From contig NZ_MQTZ01000041.1 in the NCBI RefSeq assembly GCF_001939115.1, positions 124,001 through 188,000 on the forward strand: a stretch of 64,000 nucleotides of DNA, read 5' to 3'. The position numbers and the translations under genes are program-made. The DNA comes from Leptolyngbya sp. 'hensonii'. GTDB lineage: Bacteria > Cyanobacteriota > Cyanobacteriia > GCF-001939115. Positions 54,672-63,834 of this stretch are shown piece by piece (within the stretch, counting starts at the first letter, position 1; each line of letters begins with the position of its first letter). Under the pieces are notes generated by a model. The model was not told the origin of the DNA and ran no database searches. It saw only the letters and a list, made by a program, of their open reading frames with translations.

Positions 54672-55031
54672 ATGCGGCAGTTTAATTTTGTCATCATCTT
54701 TGTTATCTGTCTGGCGTTCGTCTTATTTAGTCTAGAAAATACAGAGCCCGCCGGCATTCAAATTATTGAAGGTGTTCAGGTGCAGGCACCTCTTTCCGTT
54801 GAGCTCCTTCTGGCAATGGGAATTGGGGCCGTTTTGGCCTGGGTGTTTAGTGTCTGGACTCAACTCCAACGGGTTGTCGAAACCCAAAAGGAAGCCCGTG
54901 AGATTCGAGAGAAAGAAGAAGCTATTGTAGAACTCCAACAAGATGTGGAACGATACAAGGCCGAATTACAAGAACAACGTCGATTGCTACCAGCCGCAGA
55001 GGGGACTGCTCCTAATGAAGGGTCTTCATGA
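54672..55031 (+). CDS. LapA-like (DUF1049) membrane protein
   Basis: 119 residues with two membrane helices (VIIFVICLAFVLFSLENTEPAG, then LLLAMGIGAVLAWVFSVW) and a charged coiled-coil tail (EAREIREKEEAIVELQQDVERYK). This matches the LapA/DUF1049 family, small membrane proteins linked in other bacteria to lipopolysaccharide assembly. Here it is followed by a small membrane protein and scpA. Confidence 0.85.
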   Translation: MRQFNFVIIFVICLAFVLFSLENTEPAGIQIIEGVQVQAPLSVELLLAMGIGAVLAWVFSVWTQLQRVVETQKEAREIREKEEAIVELQQDVERYKAELQEQRRLLPAAEGTAPNEGSS

Positions 55032-55059
55032 GCATGGCGTGAGGGTATGTCTTTAGAGA

Positions 55060-55179
55060 ATGGGTGTCCCTGTTAAGATTCTGAATCTGCCAGAACTCTC
55101 GAGTCTCTGGGTCCCTATAGCCCTGTTGATGCTGATTAGTTTAATGGCAGTTTACCTCGCTCGCATCAGCCTCAAGTAA
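55060..55179 (+). CDS. 39-residue single-span membrane protein
   Basis: MGVPVKILNLPELSSLW, then a membrane helix (VPIALLMLISLMAVYLAR) and ISLK. It is 28 bases after the LapA-like stop and 10 bases before scpA, with an AGAG before its ATG. The size and layout resemble small photosynthetic or NDH-1 subunits (for example NdhP, PetL or Psb types) but I cannot name it. It is easily missed because of its size. Confidence 0.7.
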   Translation: MGVPVKILNLPELSSLWVPIALLMLISLMAVYLARISLK

Positions 55180-55189
55180 GGCTTCACCC

Positions 55190-56035
55190 ATGACTGAGTC
55201 CCTGGCCCAAAATGCGATCGCACTGTTGATTGACCTGGCAGAACAGGGGGAAATTGATCCCTGGGATGTCAAGGTCATTGATGTGATTGATCGTTTTCTC
55301 AATCAACTCAGAACCAGCACCAGTGTCGCAACTGGTCGGGCCACTTATGAAGCAGACCTGTCCCAATCGGGACAGGCGTTTTTATATGCGTCAATGCTGA
55401 TTTTGCTGAAGGCAGATAGTCTGGCTCGATCGGAATCGGGAGAACCTGAGGCAGATGCCCTGGCTGGGGCAGAACTTCTGGAATCCGAGGAATTATCCTT
55501 GACCCAGATGCCGTTGCATCTGGACCGTCAACTCCGGCGACGAGCTGTGGCCCAACCTCCCCAACAGCGTCGAGTGACGCTGCAGGAGCTCATCGATCAG
55601 CTGCAATTGATCGCAGTTGCTATGGAGGAGACTGTTCCCCGGGTTCGGCCTCGACGCCCTCGCCCCCAATCCCGTAGTCAGGCTGTGCGCGCGATCGCCC
55701 AACTGGCCCATCAGGAAAATCTCACGGAAGTTGCGATGGAACTGGAACAGTTTCTCTCAGAGCAATGGGGGCAAATTTCATCCGGGCAGGACTGGATCGT
55801 GTTTGAAGAACTCTTGCAAGTTTGGTCGGGCACAAGGCGAACCATTAATTTGCGGGGAGCACCTGGGCATTCAGAAACTCAGCACAGAATCAGTGAGCGA
55901 GTCAGCATTTTCTGGGCGCTCTTGTTCTTAGCGGCTCAATCTAAAGTTGAGCTGTCTCAAGCAGGGTTCTATCAGGACCTTGCCATCAGACCTCTGAACG
56001 ACACAACCACCCAAACTTGCTCAGAGGTAGAGTAA
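55190..56035 (+). CDS. scpA: Segregation and condensation protein A
   Basis: 281 residues of the ScpA/kleisin family: NAIALLIDLAEQGEIDPWDVKVIDVIDRFL (in pieces) and FLYASMLILLKADSLA at the N terminus, a central acidic linker, and a C-terminal winged-helix-like region (FWALLFLAAQSKVELSQAGFY). ScpA bridges SMC heads with ScpB in chromosome condensation. ScpB is not in this window. Confidence 0.92.
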   Translation: MTESLAQNAIALLIDLAEQGEIDPWDVKVIDVIDRFLNQLRTSTSVATGRATYEADLSQSGQAFLYASMLILLKADSLARSESGEPEADALAGAELLESEELSLTQMPLHLDRQLRRRAVAQPPQQRRVTLQELIDQLQLIAVAMEETVPRVRPRRPRPQSRSQAVRAIAQLAHQENLTEVAMELEQFLSEQWGQISSGQDWIVFEELLQVWSGTRRTINLRGAPGHSETQHRISERVSIFWALLFLAAQSKVELSQAGFYQDLAIRPLNDTTTQTCSEVE

Positions 56036-56218
56036 AACGTACAGAAGACTTGAAATCCGGGTAAATTATAAGTTGTTGCCAAGCAAGATGGTCTGCTATG
56101 GGCTTCCGAGAAGCCTGTAAAGACAAGCCCTCATTCAAATCCTTGCTCAATGGCATTTCTATCAAGCCTTGAATGTCTGGTTCTTTAAGTTGTGGTTTAG
56201 GTTAAGGGACAAACATCT

Positions 56219-57397
56219 ATGAAAGCCATGATCCTGGCAGCCGGTAAAGGGACCCGTGTTCGCCCGATCACCCACACAATTCCCAAGCCCATGATTCCGA
56301 TCCTGCAAAAGCCAGTCATGGAGTTCCTGTTGGAATTGCTGCGCCAGCATGGATTTGATCAAATCATGGTGAATGTGAGTCACCTGGCCAATGAAATCGA
56401 GAGTTACTTTCGAGATGGTCAACGATTTGGAGTCCAGATTGCCTATTCCTTTGAAGGGCGTATTGTCGATGGGGAACTTGTGGGAGAAGCTTTGGGTTCA
56501 GCAGGAGGGATGCGCCGAATTCAAGACTTTTTCCCCTTCTTCGACGATACCTTCATTGTTCTTTGCGGCGATGCCCTGATTGATCTGGATCTGGCGGCTG
56601 CAGTAAAGTGGCATCGTCAGAAGGGTTCGATCGCAACTGTGGTGATGCGATCGGTTCCCCGGGAAGATGTTTCCAGCTATGGGGTTGTCGTTACAGACGA
56701 AAACGGGTTGATTAAGGCTTTCCAGGAAAAACCCAAAGTTGAAGAGGCTCTTAGCACGGATATCAACACCGGGATCTATATCTTTGAACCAGAAGTCCTG
56801 AACTACATTCCCTCTGGCGTGGAGTATGACATTGGGAGCCAGCTCTTCCCGAAGCTTGTAGAGATTGGTGCCCCCTTCTACGGTATTCCCATGGATTTTG
56901 AATGGGTGGATATTGGTAAAGTTCCGGACTACTGGCAGGCCGTCCGAGGGGTCTTACTGGGTGAGATTAAGAATGTTCCGATTCCTGGCCATGAAGTCGC
57001 TCCAGGAATTTATACCGGGCTGAATGTGGCCGTCAACTGGGATAAGGTAGATATCCAGGGGCCGGTTTACATTGGGGGGATGACCCGGATTGAGGACGGG
57101 GCAAAGATTATTGGCCCCAGCTACATTGGCCCTAACTGCTGTATTTGTAGTGGTGCAACGGTTGATAATAGCGTGATCTTCGACTACTCTCGCCTTGGAC
57201 CAGGCGTACGTCTGGTAGATAAGCTGGTCTTCGGGCGTTATTGCGTGGACAAAACAGGGGCGACGATCGATGTACAGGCCGCAGCCTTAAACTGGCTGAT
57301 CACCGATGCCCGACAGGCCATGCCGTCGCAACCTGCGGTAGAACGACAGGCGATCGCCCAATTACTGAGCCCGGACGGCAATTATTCCCATCCCTAA
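56219..57397 (+). CDS. Sugar-phosphate nucleotidyltransferase (GDP-mannose/glucose pyrophosphorylase type)
   Basis: 392 residues. N-terminal Rossmann nucleotidyltransferase: MILAAGKGTRVRPITHTIPKPMIPI with the G-x-G-T-R and K (KP) motifs, VLCGDALIDLDL, FQEKP, and NTGIYIFEPEVL. A C-terminal left-handed beta helix has hexapeptide repeats (IGGMTRIEDGAKIIGPSYIG). The enzyme joins a sugar 1-phosphate to NTP to make NDP-sugar for cell-wall or exopolysaccharide synthesis. Substrate not certain; mannose-1-phosphate guanylyltransferase is a frequent cyanobacterial annotation. Confidence 0.9.
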   Translation: MKAMILAAGKGTRVRPITHTIPKPMIPILQKPVMEFLLELLRQHGFDQIMVNVSHLANEIESYFRDGQRFGVQIAYSFEGRIVDGELVGEALGSAGGMRRIQDFFPFFDDTFIVLCGDALIDLDLAAAVKWHRQKGSIATVVMRSVPREDVSSYGVVVTDENGLIKAFQEKPKVEEALSTDINTGIYIFEPEVLNYIPSGVEYDIGSQLFPKLVEIGAPFYGIPMDFEWVDIGKVPDYWQAVRGVLLGEIKNVPIPGHEVAPGIYTGLNVAVNWDKVDIQGPVYIGGMTRIEDGAKIIGPSYIGPNCCICSGATVDNSVIFDYSRLGPGVRLVDKLVFGRYCVDKTGATIDVQAAALNWLITDARQAMPSQPAVERQAIAQLLSPDGNYSHP

Positions 57398-57465
57398 GTA
57401 AACTGGGCAACAGGGCACATGCATGGCATCAATGTGCTTGCTATCATGGTAGTACTTACGTTCTA

Positions 57466-57495
57466 TTGACAGATCCCGTACCCTATGGGGATTAT
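57466..57495 (+). promoter_or_regulatory. Candidate promoter upstream of SSB
   Basis: TTGACA at 57466-57471 and GATTAT at 57490-57495 with 18 bases between form a plausible sigma-70-type promoter about 95 bases before the SSB start. It lies after the nucleotidyltransferase stop. Confidence 0.5.
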
Positions 57496-57590
57496 CTGAG
57501 TCAAATGACCGAAGTAGCTTTGATTCATGCAGGTCTATAGTTTAGGGACCCTAACAGGGTTCACGACCAGTACCAGGAGTAATACCACCC

Positions 57591-58073
57591 ATGAATAGCT
57601 GTGTTTTGATGGCAGAAATTGTAAGCGAACCGCAACTCCGCTACACTTCTGATAACCAGGTGCCTATTGCTGAAATTCAGGTGGAGTTTCCAGGCTTCCG
57701 CCCGGAAGACCCACCGGCCCGACTGAAAGTAGTTGGCTGGGGTAATCTGGCCCAAGAAATCCAGGATCGTTATCACCAGGGCGATCGAGTGATTATTGAG
57801 GGTCGCTTGAGTATAGTCACGATCGAACGACCAGAAGGCTTCAAGGAAAAGCGCGCCGAGCTGACAGCTCAGAAAATCCATCCCCTGGGGGCAGACGCAG
57901 GCACCTATACAGTTGCTGCTGCCTCAGCCGAGATGCCTGATCCTGCTGCAGAAACAACCCCCAAACCCAAAGCTTCAGTTGTTTCTGAATCGAAGGCTCG
58001 CCCTGCTGTAAAGAAGTCTGCCGCGCCAGTTGTGTCGGCTTCTGAAGCTAACTATGACGATATTCCATTTTAG
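57591..58073 (+). CDS. ssb: Single-stranded DNA-binding protein
   Basis: 160 residues. The OB fold (about 1-105) has MAEIVSEPQLRYTSDNQVPIAEIQVEF (in pieces), KVVGWGNLAQEIQDRYHQGDRVIIEGRL and RAELTAQKIHPL. A disordered Ala/Pro/Lys linker follows and the C terminus ends in DDIPF, the SSB protein-interaction tip. It binds ssDNA and recruits repair and replication proteins. Cyanobacteria often have more than one SSB; this one has a shorter, divergent OB core. Confidence 0.9.
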   Translation: MNSCVLMAEIVSEPQLRYTSDNQVPIAEIQVEFPGFRPEDPPARLKVVGWGNLAQEIQDRYHQGDRVIIEGRLSIVTIERPEGFKEKRAELTAQKIHPLGADAGTYTVAAASAEMPDPAAETTPKPKASVVSESKARPAVKKSAAPVVSASEANYDDIPF

Positions 58074-58194
58074 AGCCTGACCTTGAATTGGCTCAGATGG
58101 GGTAAAAACTGCCACACTCTACAGACTCGATCGCGCCCTGAGTGAAGTCAAGGGGCACGATCGACGAACCAAACGAGGCGATTCCTGGCCCCAT

Positions 58195-58686
58195 TCAGAG
58201 ACTCAATCTATTCCCCAATCTGACTTTTAAGGACACATAGGGTGGAAATTGGTGATGCTCAGCGATGAGCCACAGGACCAGCAGCAGATGCAGGAGGAAA
58301 GTTATGCTGGTCCAGACCAGTGGAAAGTCCCAGGTGTCCTCTCCCAAAGTCGGAAATATGTAGGATGTCAGACCAATCAACAGGGGAGGAAAGGTTACCA
58401 GGATTACCCCAACAAGCCAGATCAGCCAGGTCAAATCCGTATTTCCCTGGTGAAGGGGTTGCCAGGAACGCCCCGTCCATCGCCAACCCATAGGTTGGGA
58501 AATATCTACGACATGAACGGATTGGGTAACCAGATTAGCCGTAAAGATGTGATGGCAAAAGTTACAGGCAAAGGCATCCATCAGGGTGATCCCTGTAATC
58601 TGACCATGACGACAAATAGGACAGGTGAAAGCCTCCTGATAATCGAGGTTACGGGATAGGACGCTTTGTGGGTGAACTTTATCCAT
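58195..58686 (-). CDS. Zinc-ribbon membrane protein
   Basis: 163 residues. N terminus has CPICRHG and CNFCHH, a zinc ribbon. Then two membrane helices (LIWLVGVILVTFPPLLIGL and WTSITFLLHLLLVLWLIAE). No function recognised. It follows the PilP-like lipoprotein gene by 13 bases on the same strand, so is likely co-transcribed. Confidence 0.75.
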   Translation of the reverse strand: MDKVHPQSVLSRNLDYQEAFTCPICRHGQITGITLMDAFACNFCHHIFTANLVTQSVHVVDISQPMGWRWTGRSWQPLHQGNTDLTWLIWLVGVILVTFPPLLIGLTSYIFPTLGEDTWDFPLVWTSITFLLHLLLVLWLIAEHHQFPPYVSLKVRLGNRLSL

Positions 58687-58699
58687 TTACAGGATCCAT

Positions 58700-59482
58700 T
58701 TACAGGGCACTGGCTACAGGATTCCCAACTGATTTTATAATCTCAACCCCATTCTGCTCCAGGATCACAACAGGTTCATTTCGCTGCTTGAGCTTAATAT
58801 CCTTGACGCGGACCCTACCACTGGCCAGATAATCTCCCACTTTAACGGCTCGACCCGAAGGATCCTCTGGCGATCGTACAATAGCGCTGAGCTGGTTCCC
58901 AGTTTGCATGACTCCCATAATCTGGATGGCATCAGCGGTGGCTGTCGGGGAAGCAGGAACCACGATCGGGGTAGGATTCCCTATCCCAGGTGAAACCGGG
59001 GGCAGGCCCGTAGCATTGGAATTTGGCTGCAGGGTCGGCAAGGGAACCGTCGTTACTTGAGGCAGGTTGCGGCCACTGGTGGCTACCGGGGGCAGAACAG
59101 GGGCAGACTTGATCGTTGCGGGTTGGATAGCCACGACAGCAGGGCCTGGAATCACCGTAGCGAAAGGATCCCGACGGCCTCTGGAAACAATGGCCAATCG
59201 CTCCTCAATATTAGTTGGCGGAATCAATCCAGCCACAGAAGTCAGGCGAAGCTTAGACCCCTTGACTAGAGGTTTAGCAAAGGCCTGATCTGCAGATTTT
59301 GAGGGAGATATCACAGGCTTGCTGGGAGGTTGGGTTCCATAGACTTGTTGAGAAGTCCCCGGTGCGGGAGAAATCCGATCAGGAACAGCGGCTTGTTCAG
59401 TTGATTTCTTAGCTGAACTGCACCCTGCCAGAAGCAAAACCCCAAGGCTCAGGCTACCCCAAAAATACTGTGACTTTTTCAT
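58700..59482 (-). CDS. PilP-like lipoprotein
   Basis: 260 residues. A lipoprotein signal (SLSLGVLLLAGCSS) with Cys at the lipobox. A long proline-, serine- and threonine-rich linker spans about 30-175. The C-terminal 75 residues (IQIMGVMQTGNQLSAIVRS, GRAVKVGDYLASGRVRVKDIKL, VVILEQNGVEIIKSV) follow the PilP beta-domain pattern of the type IV pilus alignment complex, including RRDPF earlier. A role in pilus assembly is inferred; no pil genes are beside it. An intergenic gap of 210 bases separates it from the TPR gene. Confidence 0.72.
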   Translation of the reverse strand: MKKSQYFWGSLSLGVLLLAGCSSAKKSTEQAAVPDRISPAPGTSQQVYGTQPPSKPVISPSKSADQAFAKPLVKGSKLRLTSVAGLIPPTNIEERLAIVSRGRRDPFATVIPGPAVVAIQPATIKSAPVLPPVATSGRNLPQVTTVPLPTLQPNSNATGLPPVSPGIGNPTPIVVPASPTATADAIQIMGVMQTGNQLSAIVRSPEDPSGRAVKVGDYLASGRVRVKDIKLKQRNEPVVILEQNGVEIIKSVGNPVASAL

Positions 59483-59692
59483 GTGTCCTCCTCACAATCT
59501 CCAGACAACGATAGCCTCTATCCAGAATTTCGACCACAAAAATAGCTTTATATTGCGAGAAATCATGCTCAAGATTTAAGAAAAATCAAATTTGCCGGTT
59601 GACCCCTATAAATCCGGTTCACCTATTTGGAATCAGGTATGGTGAAGAAGGTCGGTTGTACGTTCTATTAACCTTTGAGTATCGATTTTCCT

Positions 59693-60268
59693 ATGACAAC
59701 CAGTGAAACAGATTGGTTTTCTCAAGGAGTAGCAGCCTTTCAGCGGGGCGACTACCAATCAGCCCTAAAAAGTTACACCCAGGCAATTCAAATTAACCCT
59801 AATTATGTCGAAGCTTACGCGAATCGAGGCGCAACTCGACGTAAGCTAGGGGATCATATTGGCGCGATCGAAGATTTTACCCGCGCCATTGAAATCAACC
59901 CTGATGAGCCTAAGGTTTACGTTAATCGGGCTGTGGTACAGTCGGAAATCGGCAATAAGTTGGAGGCAATTTCTGATTACGATCGGGCCATCAGTCTGAA
60001 ACCGGATTACGCCAAAGCCTATTACAACCGGGGAATTGTGCGGGCGGAGTTGGGCAACAAGTTAAGAGCGATCGACGATTTTGATCAGGCAATCGAAATT
60101 GACCCTAACTATGCCAACGCATACTACAAGCGAGGTTACAACCATCGCCAACTGGGAGAAACGGATCTGGCTCTGGCCGATTTCCAGATGGCCGCCGAGT
60201 TATACCGACAATTCGGGTTAATGGAAGAATGTGACAGTGTGATGGCTGAAATTCAAAAACTGCAATAG
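59693..60268 (+). CDS. Tetratricopeptide-repeat protein
   Basis: 191 residues from the ATG at 59693, made of about four to five TPR units (FQRGDYQSALKSYTQAIQIN, YVEAYANRGATRRKLGDHIGAI in pieces, YAKAYYNRGIVRAELGNK, YANAYYKRGYNHRQLGE). No signal peptide or enzyme domain. TPR proteins scaffold complexes; many cyanobacterial ones assist photosystem assembly or division. A TTG at 59675 would add six residues. Confidence 0.88.
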   Translation: MTTSETDWFSQGVAAFQRGDYQSALKSYTQAIQINPNYVEAYANRGATRRKLGDHIGAIEDFTRAIEINPDEPKVYVNRAVVQSEIGNKLEAISDYDRAISLKPDYAKAYYNRGIVRAELGNKLRAIDDFDQAIEIDPNYANAYYKRGYNHRQLGETDLALADFQMAAELYRQFGLMEECDSVMAEIQKLQ

Positions 60269-60359
60269 AAAAATCCAGCTCAAAATGGCGGGAACTGTTC
60301 AAGGGCGCAGCCGGAGAACACCTATGCAAGTAAGCCACTAAACCCAGCAAACGGGTTGA

Positions 60360-62888
60360 TTAGGGGGCGATCTCAGACAGAAAATCATCGCGCCACTGCT
60401 GAAGTGCTGTATCTAGCTCTCGGTTATACATAGGAGCAGGCAATAGGCTTTCAAAGAAGCGTGACACCGGAATGTTTTCCTCTGCGACCAGAAAATCCAG
60501 GGGAGCAGGTCCATCAATGTGACGATTCAGTGGGCCAAACCCAAACCGTTCTCGTCGGTACTGCCGTCGGGGTGCATGTTGCTTCAACCACTGATCAAAA
60601 GTGGCCGATCGGTCCATGCTACTCAGGAACGTGGTCTGCAGTTCAGGGGTAAAAGGGGTTTCAGTCCCCAACACCCACGCCTGTTGCAGGAGGGCCGAAC
60701 GCTGAGCCGGATTCAACCAGGCTGCCAGAACCAAGGCCCAACTGGGGGTAACCCGGCGCACCGGCATCCCAGTTGCTGGGAGGAAGCGTTGCAGGTCCGT
60801 TGTGATGGACTTGCCCTCAGCCAGGTCAAGCACCAATCGACCCACCCCAGTCCGATCGTGTCGCCAGTCCGATCGTGCCCCTGCCAGGTTCCCTCGCCAC
60901 CAACGGACCCCGCCCCGACTCTGATGCAAAAGTTCGGTCAGGCTTCTGGCTTGGGGATAAGTCCGAAGTAGGTCGGTGTACCCAACTTCGAGCCGATCCA
61001 GGAGTACCCCATACAGGGGCTGAAAGTGAGCTGAACTCCAGACCGAACTGGTAATTAGCTGGGGATCGCGCAAGGCCTCCAGGACGATGGCCGTGATTGC
61101 AGGTTCAACCTTCCCCTGGGCCAGGAGACTCAGGCCCAAACCGTAGAAGATCCCACGTTTGGCCGGAATTAACCGGGCCGATCGGGCGAAAGCCGCCGTT
61201 GCCGCCTGAGGATTCTGATTCAGCAGCAACCAGCCCAGGTTCGTCTGGCCAAATTCCTGGTAAGGGGCAACTCGGTTTCCTATCTCCAGCCAGGTGGCCC
61301 CCTCTTTTTGCAACGTCTGCTTTTGCTCAGGATTGGGGGTCAACAGGCTCAGGTTGCCCAGATTCCAGCCCAATTGAAGCGGATAGTAAGGTTCCCAGGG
61401 AGCCAATTGGTGGGCCTGACTGAGGGATTGGACAAAGCCCTCAACCTGCTGCCGACCCAGAGCCAGAAACCCCTGATTTGAGAGACCCCAGGCTCGATGA
61501 ATAGGCAGCAGCCAGAGAACTACGGCAACCAGAAGCCCCAAGGCAGCAATGGTCCCGCTCATCAACGTTTTCGCTCCCAACTCAGGCTGTTGCAGATCTG
61601 GAGAGCCCGGATTCTGCTCCCGCAAAGCTGCAGCCAGAAAAGCCAAGGCCACAATCAGACTGCCACTGATACAGAAAACGTCCAACTGGTAATCCGTCAA
61701 ACTCAGAACTCCATAACCGGCCAGAGCTGCATAAATAGCAGGCACCAGCAGGCGATCGCTCTCAACAACCTGCTGCGGATGGTGAATCAGACGCCGTAGC
61801 CAGCGTCCTCCCAGAAATACCAGGAGAAGCAAGCCTGCACTCAGGACGAGCAAGCCTGCCCCTCCCACCTCCGCCCACAACTGTATGGGAGTATTGTGCA
61901 ACTGGAAGGTCTGCTCCGCCTCCCACCCAGCCCAGGTAGGACGGTACCGCTGGTAGAGGGACAGCACTGAGCCAGGACCGGCCCCAAACCAGGGATGGGC
62001 TAGCCCAATTTGCCAGCCTGTGGTAGCTGTAACGACCCGAAAAAAGTCGCCCCCGACTTCTCCCCGCGCCAGGGCCATCAGCAGACTCCGCAGCCGACTA
62101 TTGGTGACCGCCAGCAGAAGGGCCACTGCCCCAATCCCGATCAGACCCAGCCAGGATCGTCGTGGTAAAACGCCGGTCAGATTCAGCAGCACAAATCCGG
62201 TCCCGATCGCCACCACCCCTCCCAACCAGCCTCCACGAGAATTAGTGGTATAGAGATCCAGTAATCCCAGCCCCGTTCCCGCCAGCCAGAGCCAGCGCTG
62301 CCACCCCTTTTGCAACAGGCTCAGACCGATCAGCAGCGGCAAGCCCAGCACCAGATATCCGGCCACATAACTGGAATGACCGATCGGAGCCCAGTTGCGC
62401 GTGAGCGGCAAGTAAAAGTCAAAGGGCATTTTGACCCCAGCCTGGGTCAACCCCTGCAGCCGTTGCAATTCTGGCAGCAGGGTCTGCACCGTCCAGAGCA
62501 GCAAACTGGTGACAATCAGGGCCAGCACCAGATAAGCCTGCCCTACCAGGAGCCGTAAGCGCTGCTGTGCCCCCTGCAAGGGGAAATTGACAGCGTAGAG
62601 GGCCGCCAAAAAGCAGAGTCCCATCCAACTGGACCAGCGGGCCTGACCGGGAAACTCCGCCAGCAGGGTGGATACCAGCAGCACGATCGCAGCCAGCCCC
62701 ACGACCCAATCCAGCCCATTGCCCAACCCTCGGGTCTGGCGGGCCTGGCGCATTTGTCCCAGCAGCCAGACGATCGGGAGTACCAGGCCCACCTGCCAGA
62801 GCAACACCCAGGGCCAGCCTAAAACTTTGGTACTGCTATCCGGCAGTAGGGTGAACAGGACGTAAAATCCGATCGTCAACCAGGCCAT
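60360..62888 (-). CDS. O-antigen ligase-type membrane protein with C-terminal TPR-like region
   Basis: 841 residues from the ATG at 62888, which has AAGGAGATATCC immediately upstream. Residues about 1-480 contain about 12-13 membrane helices with the Wzy/WaaL-type motifs TTNSRGGWLGG and HPWFGAGPGSVLSLYQRYRP, the latter in the large periplasmic loop. The C-terminal 350 residues are helical and TPR-like (AHQLAPWEPYYPLQLGWNLG). The protein likely polymerises or ligates glycan chains onto a lipid carrier or acceptor. The substrate is unknown. Confidence 0.88.
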   Translation of the reverse strand: MAWLTIGFYVLFTLLPDSSTKVLGWPWVLLWQVGLVLPIVWLLGQMRQARQTRGLGNGLDWVVGLAAIVLLVSTLLAEFPGQARWSSWMGLCFLAALYAVNFPLQGAQQRLRLLVGQAYLVLALIVTSLLLWTVQTLLPELQRLQGLTQAGVKMPFDFYLPLTRNWAPIGHSSYVAGYLVLGLPLLIGLSLLQKGWQRWLWLAGTGLGLLDLYTTNSRGGWLGGVVAIGTGFVLLNLTGVLPRRSWLGLIGIGAVALLLAVTNSRLRSLLMALARGEVGGDFFRVVTATTGWQIGLAHPWFGAGPGSVLSLYQRYRPTWAGWEAEQTFQLHNTPIQLWAEVGGAGLLVLSAGLLLLVFLGGRWLRRLIHHPQQVVESDRLLVPAIYAALAGYGVLSLTDYQLDVFCISGSLIVALAFLAAALREQNPGSPDLQQPELGAKTLMSGTIAALGLLVAVVLWLLPIHRAWGLSNQGFLALGRQQVEGFVQSLSQAHQLAPWEPYYPLQLGWNLGNLSLLTPNPEQKQTLQKEGATWLEIGNRVAPYQEFGQTNLGWLLLNQNPQAATAAFARSARLIPAKRGIFYGLGLSLLAQGKVEPAITAIVLEALRDPQLITSSVWSSAHFQPLYGVLLDRLEVGYTDLLRTYPQARSLTELLHQSRGGVRWWRGNLAGARSDWRHDRTGVGRLVLDLAEGKSITTDLQRFLPATGMPVRRVTPSWALVLAAWLNPAQRSALLQQAWVLGTETPFTPELQTTFLSSMDRSATFDQWLKQHAPRRQYRRERFGFGPLNRHIDGPAPLDFLVAEENIPVSRFFESLLPAPMYNRELDTALQQWRDDFLSEIAP

Positions 62889-63123
62889 GGATATCTCCTT
62901 GCAAGTGGATGGGGTTATTAAACTTAGCAGAACAGCAGGAGAGCAATAAATGTAAAGAATTAATAAGTAATTCTGAGTGGTATTGTTTTTTATTAACATA
63001 AAACTTCATAATCAGATTCATAGAAATTTTGTTCACTTCAACCCGAATTGATTTTCAGGATGCATCATGAAGGGTTCAAGTGAATTCAAAACCCATTGGT
63101 AATGATTAGGAGAGTTTTCTGTT

Positions 63124-63615
63124 ATGTTTAGCTTTTTAAAGGAAGGTAATGCAACGACTGGCGAAACGGGGCAGGCTAATGGGTTCAGAATCCGGAAGCG
63201 TAAAGGCTATTTTCTGGAGTTGGCCGAAGAGGTGAAAGATGCCCTACCTGAAGGAGGCACGCCACAGTCCGCTCCCGCTATTGTCCCAGCTCCGGTAGCA
63301 TCGGCCCCAGGATCTGAGCCTAAGCCAGCGGCAGAAACACTGGTCGTTGCGGCAGACGTTCCAGCCTCTGAAGTAACGCCAAAACGGACTAAGAAATTCC
63401 GAGGGAAAGCACCCGAACAATCTGCGGTAGCTCCTGCCCCGATCGTGGAGACCGTAGTTCCCGCACCGCAACCCGTTAAGACTCCCTCGGCTAAGCCTGA
63501 AGTAGTCACCTTCGCCACCGATTATCTGATGCCCACACCGGGGCAAACACCCCGGCGGCGTCCAGGGGCAAATATGACAGCTTATCTGGATATGGCCCGG
63601 CAGATGAAGCAGTAG
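63124..63615 (+). CDS. Ala/Pro-rich protein, conserved cyanobacterial C terminus
   Basis: 163 residues. A short basic N terminus (FRIRKRKGYFLELAEEVKDAL), an Ala/Pro/Val-rich disordered middle (about 45-130), and a conserved-looking end: FATDYLMPTPGQTPRRRPG and MTAYLDMARQMKQ. I recognise the tail as conserved in cyanobacteria but not its function. A terminator follows. Confidence 0.72.
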   Translation: MFSFLKEGNATTGETGQANGFRIRKRKGYFLELAEEVKDALPEGGTPQSAPAIVPAPVASAPGSEPKPAAETLVVAADVPASEVTPKRTKKFRGKAPEQSAVAPAPIVETVVPAPQPVKTPSAKPEVVTFATDYLMPTPGQTPRRRPGANMTAYLDMARQMKQ

Positions 63616-63633
63616 GGCCTCTGATTGAAATGG

Positions 63634-63663
63634 AAAGGGGATGGATCGATCCATCCCCTTTTC
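63634..63663 (+). terminator. Rho-independent terminator after the Ala/Pro-rich gene
   Basis: A perfect palindrome AAAGGGGATGGAT / ATCCATCCCCTTT with its centre at 63647-63648, followed by TTCTTT. It starts 19 bases after the stop codon. A second, partial copy (GGCCCCTTTTCTTTGG) lies just downstream. Confidence 0.9.
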
Positions 63664-63834
63664 TTTGGCCCCTTTTCTTTGGTCCCTTACCAAGAAAGAA
63701 TTGCAGATGAATCCAATCAGGTTTACCACTCGCATTGCAACAGATGGCAACGTAGGAAAACCTAGATTTTGCACTCATTCTGCAACAAGATTTGAGCCAT
63801 CACCACTGTTATTGTAACTAATTACGGCAAATTT

